A model generated the notes under the pieces. The model made no database searches, had not been told where the DNA came from, and saw nothing but the letters and a program-made list of their open reading frames with translations. The position numbers were made by a program, and so were the translations under genes. A DNA stretch of 64,000 bases from CAWJNF01 sp963844235 (lineage in GTDB: Bacteria > Actinomycetota > Thermoleophilia > Gaiellales > Gaiellaceae), in assembly GCA_963844235.1 (NCBI GenBank), contig CAWJNF010000008.1:682001-746000 (forward strand), in the 5' to 3' direction. Of this stretch, positions 16,417 through 25,308 are shown piece by piece (within the stretch, counting starts at the first letter, position 1; each line of letters begins with the position of its first letter).

Positions 16417-18031
16417 TCACCTTCCTGTTGCCTTGGCGGGCGGCTCCCCGACCTCGGCGGCGAGCGCTCGACGGTCGACCTTGCCGGTCGAGGAACGCGG
16501 GAGCTCGTCGCGGAACTCGTAGAGCTCCGGTGCCATGTAGCGGGGGATCCGAGTGTGACAGAAGCTGGACAGCTCGTCTTCGGAAACGGCGTCGCGGGCG
16601 ACCACGAATGCCTTGATCCGGTTCGTGACCATCTCGTCGGGTATGGCGACGACGGCGCACTCGACGACGGACGGATGCAGATGCAGCGCCGCCTCGATGT
16701 CACCGAGCTCGATGCGATACCCGCGGCTCTTGATCTGCGCGTCGCGGCGCCCGAGGAAGATCCAGTCTCCACGGCTCGTCCAGATACCCGAGGTCGCCGG
16801 TCCGGTACACGAAGTGCCCGTCCGGATCGTCGTCCCAGCTGCGGATGAGCGTGGCCTCGGTGCGCTCCGCGTCGCCCCAGTAGCCGCGCATGACCGTCGG
16901 CCCCCGCACGTAGAGCTCCCCGACCTCGCCCGCCGGCGTAGGTGAGCCGTCCTCGGCGATCGCGAACACCTCGACGCCGTCGATGGGCTTGCCGATCGGG
17001 ATCGACGGCGGCGGCTCTCCTTCGAAGCGCGGCACCTCGTACCACGTGCAGACGTTCGTCTCCGTCGGCCCGAAGAGGTTCGCGAAGCGGACGCCGGGCA
17101 GCGCCTCCATGAGCTGGTGCAGGTACTTCGTCGGAAACACCTCGCCGGCGAAGAGGATCGTGCGGAGGTCGGGAAGCGGGGACTGCTGCAGCTTGCCGCG
17201 CAGCACGAGCAGCGTCAGGATCGACGGCACCGAGTACCAGATCGAGATCCGGGCGTCGCGGATCCAGCGTCCGAGCTGGATCGGAAACAGCGAGAGCTGC
17301 GACGGAACGAGCACGACCGCGGCACCGGCGCTCGCCGCGGCGAACAGGTCGAGGACGGAAAGGTCGAAGTGGAGGGGCGCGTGGCTGGACAGGCGATCGG
17401 TCTCGCGGACCTCGAACTCGTCGACCACCCAGTCGACGAAGGCGCGGGCGTTCAGGTGGGACAGCATTACACCCTTCGGCACGCCGGTCGAGCCCGACGT
17501 GTAGAGGATGTAGGCGAGGTCCGACTCCGAGCAGGAGACGCCGGCAGGGGCATCGACCGGGGAGCCCGAGAGCGCCGTGGCCGTGAGCAGACGGACGCCT
17601 TCCGGAGCCGAGACCTCACCGTCGGCGGCGTCGAGGGCGACAAGCGTCTCGACCGGCGCGCCCTCCGCGAGCAGCTCGGGCCAGGCCTCCGCCTTCTCCC
17701 GGCTCGTCACGAGGCACGAGAGCCCCGCGTTCGCGGCGATCGTGGCGAGGCGCGAGACGGGCGCCGCCGGGTCGAGCGGCACGTACGTCGCTCCGGCGCG
17801 GAGAACGCCGTAGATCCCTACGAGCGCCTCCATCGACTTCTCGAGGAAGAGCCCGACGCGGTCGCCGTGCTCGACGCCGAGTTCGAGCAGCAGATGCGCG
17901 CAGCGATTCGCGGCGTTGTCGAGCTCCGCGTACGTGAGGCTCCGCTCGCCGTCGACGATCGCCGTCCGATCGGGGTGTCGGGCCGCCGACCGCGCGAGCA
18001 GCTCGTGAACCAGCTTTCCCTCCACGTTCAC
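16417..18031 (-). pseudogene. stand-alone adenylation enzyme (AMP-forming), one frameshift
   Basis: About 537 residues if repaired. It activates a carboxylic or amino acid as the acyl-AMP and loads the adjacent carrier protein. Motifs in order: YTSGSTGVPKG (177-187), LFGPTETNVCTW, YRTGDLGYL, then after the shift LGRRDAQIKSRGYRIELGD and the A10 motif PRSSTGKVDRRAL. The frame breaks near 16773 (minus strand GAGCCGTGG where GAGCGTGG would continue). One surplus base cuts off the C-terminal lid domain. Starts at GTG 18031, overlapping the dehydrogenase stop. Closest in style to NRPS-like A domains and DltA-type ligases. Real lesion or assembly error cannot be told here. Confidence 0.87.
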
Positions 18032-19173
18032 AACCCCATGCTCCGCGCAGCGATGTTGTACTGAATCTCGGATGTCCCGGAGTAGAGCCGGCTCCCGATC
18101 GCGTCGCGGACGTCCCGCTCGAGCTCGTACTCGGTCATGTAGCCGTACCCGCCGTGCACCTGCAACGCGTCGAGGCTCGAGCGGAGAAAGCACTCGCTGA
18201 GGTAGAGCTTGACCAGGGCCGAGTCGAGCGCGACCGGCTTCCCGTTGTCGAGCAGCCAGCCCAGTCGGTACAGGAGCAGGCGCGCGGTCTCGAGGCGGAG
18301 CTTCATGTCGACCAGCTTGTGCGCAACGGCCTGAAAGCCTCCGATCGGCTGCCCGAACTGCTTGCGCTCCTGCGCGTAGGCGACCGCACGCTCGTGCTGT
18401 CGCTCCATCGTGCCGATCGTGCTGGCGAGGATGCAGCTTCGCTCCCACGTCATCGAGGAGTTGAAGATCACCATGCCGCCGCCCGGCTTGCCGAGAAGGC
18501 ATGCCTCCCCCACCTCGCAGCCCTCGAAGAAGAGCTCGCTCATCGGCGACGTGCGCAGGCCCATCTTCGAGAGCGGCTTGCCCACCGTCAACCCGGCGGT
18601 GCCGTTCTCGATCACGAAGCCCGTCACCCCGGCGAAGCCCGCCGTCCGGTCGGTGGTGGCGAAGACGACGAAGACGTCGCTCTCGGGCGCGTTCGTGACG
18701 AACGTCTTGGAGCCGTTCAGTACGTAGCCGCCGTCCGTGGGCTCAGCGACCGTGCTCATGCCGAACGCGTCGGATCCTGAGCCCGGCTCGCTCATCCCGT
18801 GTGCCGCGATCAGCGAGCCGTCGCAGAGGCCGGGCAGGTAGCGTCGCTTCTGCTCCTCGGTGCCGTAGCGGGCGATCGGCGTCTCGCAGGCCCAGAGCTG
18901 GGCGTTGATCGAGAAGATCAGTCCGTTGTCGGTGCACCCGTAGCCGAGCGCCTCGAGCGCGACCAGCGTCGTGACGGCGTCTGCGCCGGCGCCGCCGTAC
19001 TCCCTGGCGATCGGCAGCCCCAACAGGCCGAGGCCCGCGCACTTGGTCCAGGCCTCGCGCGAAAACGTGCCCGTGCGGTCTCGCTCGACGATGTCGTCGT
19101 TGAGCTCGCCCCGGGCGAAATCGATCACGGCATCCCGCAGGAGCCGCTGCTCTTCGGTGAGATCGAAGTCCAT
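18028..19173 (-). CDS. acyl-CoA dehydrogenase-family flavoenzyme (probable carrier-bound substrate)
   Basis: 381-residue FAD enzyme of the acyl-CoA dehydrogenase fold. Seen are the N-terminal LTEEQRLLRDAV, AHGMSEPGSGSDAFG (FAD/substrate loop), GSKTFVTNA, RKQFGQPIGGFQAV and the C-terminal LQVHGGYGYMTEYELERDVRDA and GTSEIQ. Followed by an adenylation enzyme and a carrier protein with 4- and 3-base spacing. That trio is the layout of prolyl-carrier dehydrogenases that make pyrrole-2-carboxyl thioesters, and of acyl-carrier modules in exopolysaccharide loci. Which acyl group it oxidises is unknown. A clear promoter lies upstream. Confidence 0.9.
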   Translation of the reverse strand: MDFDLTEEQRLLRDAVIDFARGELNDDIVERDRTGTFSREAWTKCAGLGLLGLPIAREYGGAGADAVTTLVALEALGYGCTDNGLIFSINAQLWACETPIARYGTEEQKRRYLPGLCDGSLIAAHGMSEPGSGSDAFGMSTVAEPTDGGYVLNGSKTFVTNAPESDVFVVFATTDRTAGFAGVTGFVIENGTAGLTVGKPLSKMGLRTSPMSELFFEGCEVGEACLLGKPGGGMVIFNSSMTWERSCILASTIGTMERQHERAVAYAQERKQFGQPIGGFQAVAHKLVDMKLRLETARLLLYRLGWLLDNGKPVALDSALVKLYLSECFLRSSLDALQVHGGYGYMTEYELERDVRDAIGSRLYSGTSEIQYNIAARSMGL

Positions 19174-19241
19174 CGAGAACGCCGCACAGCGCCCTGAAGT
19201 CGCCGCCCGACAGGACCCCGTTGACGTACGGGACCACTAGC

Positions 19242-19270
19242 TTTATAGCTTTGTCCACAGCGATTGACAA
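19242..19270 (-). promoter_or_regulatory. sigma-A-type promoter for the dehydrogenase-ligase-carrier operon
   Basis: On the minus strand TTGTCA (19270-19265) and TATAAA (19247-19242) are separated by exactly 17 bases, close to consensus in an otherwise GC-rich gap. Predicted transcription start is near 19235, giving a leader of about 60 bases to the ATG at 19173. A TTGACA on the plus strand overlaps it (19264-19269) but lacks a convincing -10 partner. Confidence 0.65.
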
Positions 19271-19342
19271 GCTGCCGGGTGCCGTAGCCGACACAGGAGC
19301 GGCCTAGATGGTCGAGCAGCCGACCAGGAGAGCAACACGACC

Positions 19343-20284
19343 ATGCCGATCGACGATCAGCGGCTGACACGGCTGCGCCGCTACGAGGACCCGCAGGCCG
19401 GAATCTCCGAGGAGTTCGCAGAGCAGCGACTCGGTCCGTGGAGCGCCCTGGCCCTCATCGCCGCTCCGCTGGGCGAGCGGCAGGCGACGGGGTGGGTGAT
19501 CTGTCCGTCGATCGGACCCGAGCACGGGAACATGCGGCGTCTGGAGGCGATCCTGGCACGCCGCCTGGCGGGTGCCGGCTTTCCCGTCCTCCGGATCCGT
19601 CCCGACGTCGACCCGACGCAGGGGCTGATGCGCGACATCGACCTCTCGGCCCGGCTGCGGGAGATCGATGACGCCGTCGAGCTGATGCGCTCGCTGGGCG
19701 ACGCTCGCGACGTGGGCCTCGCCGGAGCGCTCTTCGGCGCCACCGTCGCCGCGCTCTCCTGCGAGCGCCACGGGCTCCCGGCAATGGCCCTGATCGAGCC
19801 TGCCGGTCGCGGCAAGCAGTACGCCCGCGAGGCGATCATGCGCGAGGCCGTCGCCGAGCTGATGACCGCGACCGGCGGCGAGGAGCCCACGTCGCAACGG
19901 CCCATGCGCGAGCTCGCAGAGACAGGACACACGACCGTCCGGGGACTCGGACTCTCCAGCTCCGAGCTCGACCGCATCTCGGCCGTCAACCTCCTCGAGG
20001 ACATTCAATCCTTCGGTGGGCGCTCGCTGCTCGTCGGGATCTCCCCCACCGGAGCGATCGCCGCCGGTCTTCGTAAGCTCGCGGCGCGGCTGGAGGAGCT
20101 CGGCGGCGAGGTGACGCTGGAATCCGTGCAGGACCCGCTCGAGGCTCCCCTCGGCGACTACTACTACCGGAACGTCGGCCCGTTGCGCGTCGATACCCGG
20201 CTCGTGCTCGATCAGGCGGTGGCAGCGCTGACCGTCAGCTGGGCGCTCGCCGCGTCCGCCGCGACCTCGGATGCCGGCGCATGA
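19343..20284 (+). CDS. alpha/beta-hydrolase-fold protein with altered nucleophile site
   Basis: 313-residue protein that looks like an alpha/beta hydrolase of the type paired in exosortase-associated loci (hydrolase 1/2). An oxyanion-region PSIGPEHGN (about 55-63) precedes the nucleophile elbow GLAGALFGATVAA. The elbow reads G128-A-L130-F-G132, so the catalytic Ser or Cys is replaced by Leu. It may be a non-catalytic partner of the next gene, with which it overlaps by 4 bases. AGGAG precedes the ATG. Divergent from the dehydrogenase operon. Confidence 0.7.
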   Translation: MPIDDQRLTRLRRYEDPQAGISEEFAEQRLGPWSALALIAAPLGERQATGWVICPSIGPEHGNMRRLEAILARRLAGAGFPVLRIRPDVDPTQGLMRDIDLSARLREIDDAVELMRSLGDARDVGLAGALFGATVAALSCERHGLPAMALIEPAGRGKQYAREAIMREAVAELMTATGGEEPTSQRPMRELAETGHTTVRGLGLSSSELDRISAVNLLEDIQSFGGRSLLVGISPTGAIAAGLRKLAARLEELGGEVTLESVQDPLEAPLGDYYYRNVGPLRVDTRLVLDQAVAALTVSWALAASAATSDAGA

Positions 20285-21118
20285 AACAGTTCCCGCTGTT
20301 CGTCCCTTCTCCGGACGGCCACGTTGCGGCTGTCGTCACGATCCCCGAGGGCGATCCGAGCGGGGTCGTCCTCCTGCTCGCCGGCACCGGCCGCCACAAC
20401 GTGATCGGCTCCACCATGTCGGCACTTCTCTCCGATCGGCTCGCCACGCACCGACTGGCGTCGGTGCGGCTGGACTACGAGGGCGTCGGCGATAGCCCGG
20501 GGATCGTCTCGACGTGGTCGCCTTCCGACGTCGGCGCCGCATCCGAGCAGGCTCGGGCGGCGCTCGCAGAGGCGAGCGCCGCGCTCGGGGTGAGTCGCTT
20601 CGCCTCCGTCGGCACCTGCTACGGCAGCCGTATCGCGCTCGAGCTCACCGAGGACGCTGCCTGCGTGGGCGCGATCTGCCTCGCCCCACCACTCCTCGAA
20701 CGTCGCGGTGCACCGGGGGCGCAGCGGACGCGGGACGGGAGCCGTGCTCGCCCTCCTGCGCTCGAACCGGATCTCGCGCCGGCTGATCGTGGAGCCGTTG
20801 CGCACGCTGGGGGAGAAGCGTGAGCGGCTGGCGCCAACGGGAAGCGTCTTCGCGCACCTCGACCGTCTCCGGATCGTGTTCCTCTACGGACGCAACCCGG
20901 CGGAGGACCACTACAGCGACCAGGTGCGGAGGAACATCGATGAAACGGTCGCGGCCCTGCCGGATGAGCAGCGCGCGCGCTTCGAGCTTCGCATGCTCTC
21001 GAGCGGTCCGCTGACGACGTTCGACGGTCTCGCGCACGCCGACCAGGAGGCGATTCTCGACGCCGTCGTGCCCTTCGTGCTGCAGTGCTTCGAGGGCACG
21101 ACGGTCACCCCCGCTTGA
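20281..21118 (+). pseudogene. alpha/beta hydrolase (exosortase-type hydrolase 2-like), one frameshift
   Basis: About 278 residues if repaired. The N-terminal part has LAGTGRHN (oxyanion region), RLDYEGVGDS and the elbow VGTCYGSRIAL with Cys113 at the nucleophile position. The frame breaks between 20690 and 20707, where one extra base shifts out of CLAPPLLE. The second half continues one frame over as VHRGRSGRG, RLRIVFLYGRN and the final LTTFDGLAHADQE with the expected histidine near the C-terminus, ending at 21118. A Cys nucleophile suggests a thioesterase-like activity, perhaps releasing the carrier-bound product. Confidence 0.72.
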
Positions 21119-21142
21119 CAGTCGCCCCGACCGGCGCACAAT
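21115..21142 (+). promoter_or_regulatory. candidate promoter for the sugar transferase
   Basis: TTGACA (21115-21120, overlapping the hydrolase stop) and CACAAT (21137-21142) with a 16-base spacer. If used, the transcript has a leader of about 170 bases (21149-21318). That leader is fairly AT-rich at its end, including a TTTTTTGAATTC stretch near 21280. I found no riboswitch I could name in it. Confidence 0.45.
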
Positions 21143-21318
21143 GGGGATAGGGCCCTGTCGAAAAGTTGGGCTCGCCCTGCGGATAAAACCTCTGACTGTT
21201 CGTCGCCTGCCTGTTGATTCCTTCGGCTAGGGTGTGTACCGTTCTACTTCCCAGGAGAACGTCGAGCCTGGTGCGGCCCTTTTTTGAATTCGCTCCCTGA
21301 CGAGGGATAGATGACCCC

Positions 21319-22851
21319 ATGAGCACAGCAGAATCTGTCGCACGGTCTCAGGCCGAGCTTCTCGAGTCGGTCCGCCCGCTGCTCGACGAGCGTACGCTCG
21401 ACATCCTGCGTCGCCGTGAACGCGGCGCACTCATGACGCGCCGCGGCTGGCTCGTCCGCCGCATGCTGGCGCTCGCCGACGTGTTCGGCCTCACGGTGGC
21501 CTTCGTGTTCTCGCTGCTCATGTTCGCCGGCGAGGGACAGTCGAACACCCTGAGCGACGCGACGGAGATCCTGATCTTCCTCCTCACCGTGCCGCTGTGG
21601 CTCGTCGCCGCTCGTCTCTACGGGCTCTACGACTCCGACGAGGAGCGAACCGACCACTCGACCGCCGATGACCTGTTCGGCGTTTTCCATCTCGTCACGG
21701 TAGGAAGCTGGGTGTTCTTCATCGCCGCCGAGATGTCCGGGCTAGCCGATCCGCCGCTCCAGCGTCAGATCGCGTTCTGGCTCTCGGCCGTCGTGCTCAT
21801 TACGAGCGCCCGTGCGCTCGGCCGCGCGTTCTGCCGTCGTACGGTCGCCTATCTCCAGAACACGGTAATCGTCGGGGCCGGCGACGTCGGCCAGCTCGTG
21901 GCCCACAAGTTCGGTCAGCACCCCGAGTACGGAATCAACTTGCTCGGCTTCGTCGACGGGAATCCGAGAGAGAAGCGACCCGGGCTCGAGAGCCGGCGGA
22001 TTCTCGGCACGCCCGACCAGCTTCCCGAGCTTGTCCGCGTGCTCGACGTCGAACGGGTCGTGTTCGCATTCTCCGAGGACTCGCACGAGGAGCTGCTCGA
22101 CCTGATCAGATCGATCAAGGACATGGGTGTCCAGATCGACATCGTCCCGAGACTGTTCGAGGTACTGGGGACGAACGTGGGAATCCACACGGCAGAGGGC
22201 CTGCCGCTGATGGGGCTGCCTCCGCTTCGGCTGTCGCGCTCGGCGATCTACTCGAAGCGGGCGCTCGACCTCGCGTTCTCGCTCCTGTGCCTCATACCGC
22301 TCGTGCCGCTGTTCGGGCTCATCGCTGTCTTCATCAAGCTCGACTCTCCCGGGCCGGTGTTCTTCCGGCAGGTACGCCGTGGCGCCGACGAGACGGAGTT
22401 CCGGATCTTCAAGTTCCGGACGATGTCCGCAGATGCCGAGCTGCGCAAGTCGGAGGTCGCATCCCTCAACAAGCACCTCTCGGAGGGCGGCGATCCGCGT
22501 ATGTTCAAGATCCCCGACGATCCTCGCCTCACGAGGGTCGGGCGTCACCTGCGCCGGTACTCGCTCGACGAGCTGCCACAACTGCTCAATGTCGTCCGAG
22601 GCGAGATGAGCCTCGTCGGGCCGAGACCGCTCATCCTCGACGAGGACCAGCACGTCATAGACTGGCGCCGCCGTCGTCTCAACCTCAAGCCGGGGATCAC
22701 GGGACTCTGGCAAGTGCTGGGCCGAGACGACATCCCCTTCGAGGAGATGGTCAAGCTCGACTACCTCTATGTCACCACCTGGTCGCTCATGAACGACGTC
22801 AAGCTGATCCTGCGGACGATCCCCATCCTCTGTCGGCCGCATACTGGCTGA
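21319..22851 (+). CDS. polyprenyl glycosylphosphotransferase (initiating sugar transferase), copy 1
   Basis: 510-residue membrane enzyme that starts repeat-unit assembly by moving a sugar-1-phosphate from a UDP-sugar to undecaprenyl phosphate. It has about four N-terminal membrane segments, a nucleotide-fold middle (TVIVGAGDVGQLVAHK), one membrane segment near 315-340 and the C-terminal bacterial sugar transferase domain: SPGPVFFRQVRRG, FKFRTMSADAE, LDELPQLLNVVRGEMSLVGPRP and KPGITGLWQV. Full length for the WcaJ/CpsE-like family. Sugar specificity (glucose-, galactose- or GlcNAc-phosphate) is not readable. Marks the start of the polysaccharide locus. Confidence 0.95.
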   Translation: MSTAESVARSQAELLESVRPLLDERTLDILRRRERGALMTRRGWLVRRMLALADVFGLTVAFVFSLLMFAGEGQSNTLSDATEILIFLLTVPLWLVAARLYGLYDSDEERTDHSTADDLFGVFHLVTVGSWVFFIAAEMSGLADPPLQRQIAFWLSAVVLITSARALGRAFCRRTVAYLQNTVIVGAGDVGQLVAHKFGQHPEYGINLLGFVDGNPREKRPGLESRRILGTPDQLPELVRVLDVERVVFAFSEDSHEELLDLIRSIKDMGVQIDIVPRLFEVLGTNVGIHTAEGLPLMGLPPLRLSRSAIYSKRALDLAFSLLCLIPLVPLFGLIAVFIKLDSPGPVFFRQVRRGADETEFRIFKFRTMSADAELRKSEVASLNKHLSEGGDPRMFKIPDDPRLTRVGRHLRRYSLDELPQLLNVVRGEMSLVGPRPLILDEDQHVIDWRRRRLNLKPGITGLWQVLGRDDIPFEEMVKLDYLYVTTWSLMNDVKLILRTIPILCRPHTG

Positions 22852-22884
22852 CAACCCGCACGGTCTTTCCGCCCTACGCCCGAC

Positions 22885-23796
22885 ATGGACGCACGATCGA
22901 GCTCGGTGAGCGTCGTGATTCCCGCACGCAATGCGGCGCGGACGATCGGCACGGTGCTGACGGCCCTTACCCGCCAGACCGTCCCGCCGGATGAGATCAT
23001 CCTCGTCGACGACGGATCCACCGACGGCACGCGGGCGATCGCGGAGGCGCACGGCGCCTCCGTCGTCGCCACAGGCGGAGGCGCTCTCGCCGGCGGAGCG
23101 CGTAACGCGGGCTGGGAAGCAGCCAGCGGCGACGTCGTCTGCTTCCTCGACTCCGATGCCGTGCCGGCTCCCGGCTGGGGCGAGGGCCTGCGACGTGCCG
23201 TCACGGACTTCCCCGGCGCGGTCATCGGCTGCGCCCGCACGTTTGCGCCGCGCACGCCGTGGGGATGGGTGGCGCACCTGCAGATCGAGACGCCGTATTT
23301 GCCTCGAGGCGAGCCGCGAACCGTCCGTTTCGTCTCGTCGTACTGCATGACGGTGCCACGAGCTCTTCCCGTTCGCTTCTCGGCGAGCTACGGCGGCGAG
23401 GACTGCGTCTTCTGCGCTGATGCCCTCCAGACCGGCGTCACTCTCGTCTTCGACCCCCGTTTCCACGCCGTCCACGACCACGACCGCAAGACGTTCGCGG
23501 ACGTCCGCAACCAACAGCGCCGGCTCGCGTTCGGCCTCGCCCGCTGCGGCGCGGTGCAGCAGGAGGGCCTCCACAAGCGCGTGCTCTCGCGGTTCCCGAT
23601 TCACTACTTCGTTCTCGCCCGGCTCGTGCCGATCTACCGGCGGATCCGCGACGACCAGGGTCTCCGTCGGCCCTTCCTCCGCTTTCTCCCGCGGATCGTG
23701 ATCGCCGAGTGGGCGCTTGGCCTCAGCGCTTGCCGTTACGTCTTCCGCCGCCCGCCGGTGCGGGCCAGCACCGGCGCGGGGTTCCGCACCTCGTGA
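22885..23796 (+). CDS. family 2 glycosyltransferase
   Basis: 303-residue GT-A glycosyltransferase with SVVIPARNAARTI at the N-terminus, VDDGSTDGTRAIAE (nucleotide-sugar loop) and FLDSDAVPAPGW, the DxD metal motif. A C-terminal hydrophobic patch around 235-275 may associate with the membrane. It lies 33 bases after the sugar transferase, so it may add the second sugar. Donor and acceptor unknown. The stop overlaps the GTG start of the next gene. Confidence 0.92.
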   Translation: MDARSSSVSVVIPARNAARTIGTVLTALTRQTVPPDEIILVDDGSTDGTRAIAEAHGASVVATGGGALAGGARNAGWEAASGDVVCFLDSDAVPAPGWGEGLRRAVTDFPGAVIGCARTFAPRTPWGWVAHLQIETPYLPRGEPRTVRFVSSYCMTVPRALPVRFSASYGGEDCVFCADALQTGVTLVFDPRFHAVHDHDRKTFADVRNQQRRLAFGLARCGAVQQEGLHKRVLSRFPIHYFVLARLVPIYRRIRDDQGLRRPFLRFLPRIVIAEWALGLSACRYVFRRPPVRASTGAGFRTS

Positions 23797-24718
23797 GCCC
23801 CGAGCGAGTGCTGGTGGGTGGAGCAGCCGTCCGCCGGCTGGGCTTCGGCGCCATGGCGCTGACCGGCCCAGGCGTATGGGGAATGCCTCGAGATCCCGGC
23901 GAGGCTCGCCGGGTGCTGCACCGCGCGGTGGAGCTGGGCATCGAGCTCATCGACACGGCCGACTCGTACGGGCCGGACGTGAGCGAGCAGCTGATCGCGG
24001 AAGCGCTGCGACCCTACCCGGACAACGTGCTCGTGGCGACGAAGGGCGGCTTCGCGCGGCCCGCCCCCGGGCGCTGGACCCGGACGCCCGACCCGACCGT
24101 CTCCGCGAGGCGTGCGAGGCAAGCCTGCGCCGGCTCCAGGTCGACTGCATCGGCCTCTATCAGCTCCACGTGGTCGACCCCGCCGTTCCGCTGGAGGAAT
24201 CCCTCGGAACGCTGTTCGAGCTGCAGGGCGAGGGCAAGATCCGGGACGTCGGGGTCTGCAACGTCGACGAGGACGAGCTCGAGCGCGCCCTGAAGACCGG
24301 CCCCATCGTCTCCGTCCAGAACCGCTACAGCCTTGCCGAGCGCGGCTCCGAGCGCGTCGTCGAGCGTTGTGCGGAGCTCGGGATTCCGTTCATCGCCTGG
24401 GCGCCGCTCGCAAAGGGTTTCCTGACACGGCCGCAGGGTTCTGTAGCGGGCATCGCAAAGCGACACGGCGCGGAGCCTGGACAGGTGGCGCTCGCCTGGC
24501 TCCTCCAGCGCTCGCCGGTAGTGCTACCGATCCCGGGCACGGCGTCGCTCGGGCACCTCGAGGAGAACGCTCGCGCGGCCACGTTCGAGCTCGAGCCGGC
24601 GGACATCGAGCGGCTCGACTCGCTGCATCTCCCCGGCTACCGCGCTCGGCGCGCCGCCCGCCGCACTCGCATCGCGATGGGGCGGCTCAAGCAGGCCGCC
24701 CGCCGGGAAGGGCGATGA
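23793..24718 (+). pseudogene. aldo/keto reductase, one frameshift
   Basis: Roughly 308 residues if repaired, starting at GTG 23793 inside a 4-base overlap. NADPH-dependent carbonyl reductase of the AKR fold. Tetrad elements are DTADSYG (Asp, Tyr), ATKGGF (Lys) and, after the break, YQLHVVDP (His). Later come VGVCNVDEDEL and AWAPLAKGFL. The break is at the C-run 24079-24081: the reading resumes as PDARPDRLREACEASLRRL if the run had four C instead of three. Could reduce a sugar or the carrier-module product; no direct evidence. Confidence 0.85.
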
Positions 24719-25272
24719 CGACGGGTGCAGAGCCTGGCACCCGGCAGCGCCGGTTCCGGCTCGCACGCTGGGCCGCCGTCGGGCTGCTCGCTCTTGCCAT
24801 CGCCTGTCTGATCGCCATCGTCGCCAGCGCCGCCACGGACCGGCCCGTAATGATGGTCGGGGCTCAAACGGAGATCGCAGCGGACAAGGCGACTGTCTGG
24901 GCGACGCTCATCGATTTCGGCGCCTACGAGACCTGGAATCCGTTCGTCGTCAAAGCAACGGGTGCGACCGAAGCCGGGGGAAAGATCACGATGAACGTCC
25001 TCGTGGGCGACGAGCTGCACACGAAGGAGTCGACGATCACGATCTTCCATCCCGAGCGGAAGCTGCGCTGGCAGTCCCGCGTCCTGCTTCCAGGACTTCG
25101 CGACGAGGAGGTCGAGGTCATCCTCGACCCGATCGCCGACGGTCGCGTGCGGGCGAGGCTCCAGTATCGCACGGAGGGGTTGCTGGCGCCGCTGGCCGAC
25201 GAGGAAGGTCGCCAAGAGGGGCTCGAAGCCATGGCCGCGGCGCTCAAGCAGCAGGCCGAGGCGGCCGCCTGA
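24715..25272 (+). CDS. membrane-anchored SRPBCC (START-like) domain protein
   Basis: 185 residues from the ATG at 24715, overlapping the reductase stop by 4 bases. One membrane segment (about 19-41) is followed by a polyketide-cyclase/SRPBCC-like domain: TEIAADKATVWATLIDF, YETWNPFVVKATG, LHTKESTITIF and LRWQSRVLLPG. The fold has a hydrophobic ligand pocket. Probably exported or outward-facing and binding a lipid-like or aromatic ligand. Function in the locus is unknown. Confidence 0.82.
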   Translation: MTTGAEPGTRQRRFRLARWAAVGLLALAIACLIAIVASAATDRPVMMVGAQTEIAADKATVWATLIDFGAYETWNPFVVKATGATEAGGKITMNVLVGDELHTKESTITIFHPERKLRWQSRVLLPGLRDEEVEVILDPIADGRVRARLQYRTEGLLAPLADEEGRQEGLEAMAAALKQQAEAAA

Positions 25273-25308
25273 GCCCGCCGGAGCCGCGCTCGACACGGCC
25301 TAGCGTTC

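Noticed and set aside
19264..19292. Plus-strand TTGACA as a promoter for the hydrolase pair
   Set aside because: No acceptable -10 at 16-18 bases. The same bases serve the well-formed minus-strand promoter.
21143..21318. Long leader ahead of the first sugar transferase as a named riboswitch
   Set aside because: I could not match it to c-di-GMP or other known aptamer cores by eye, so no feature was called.
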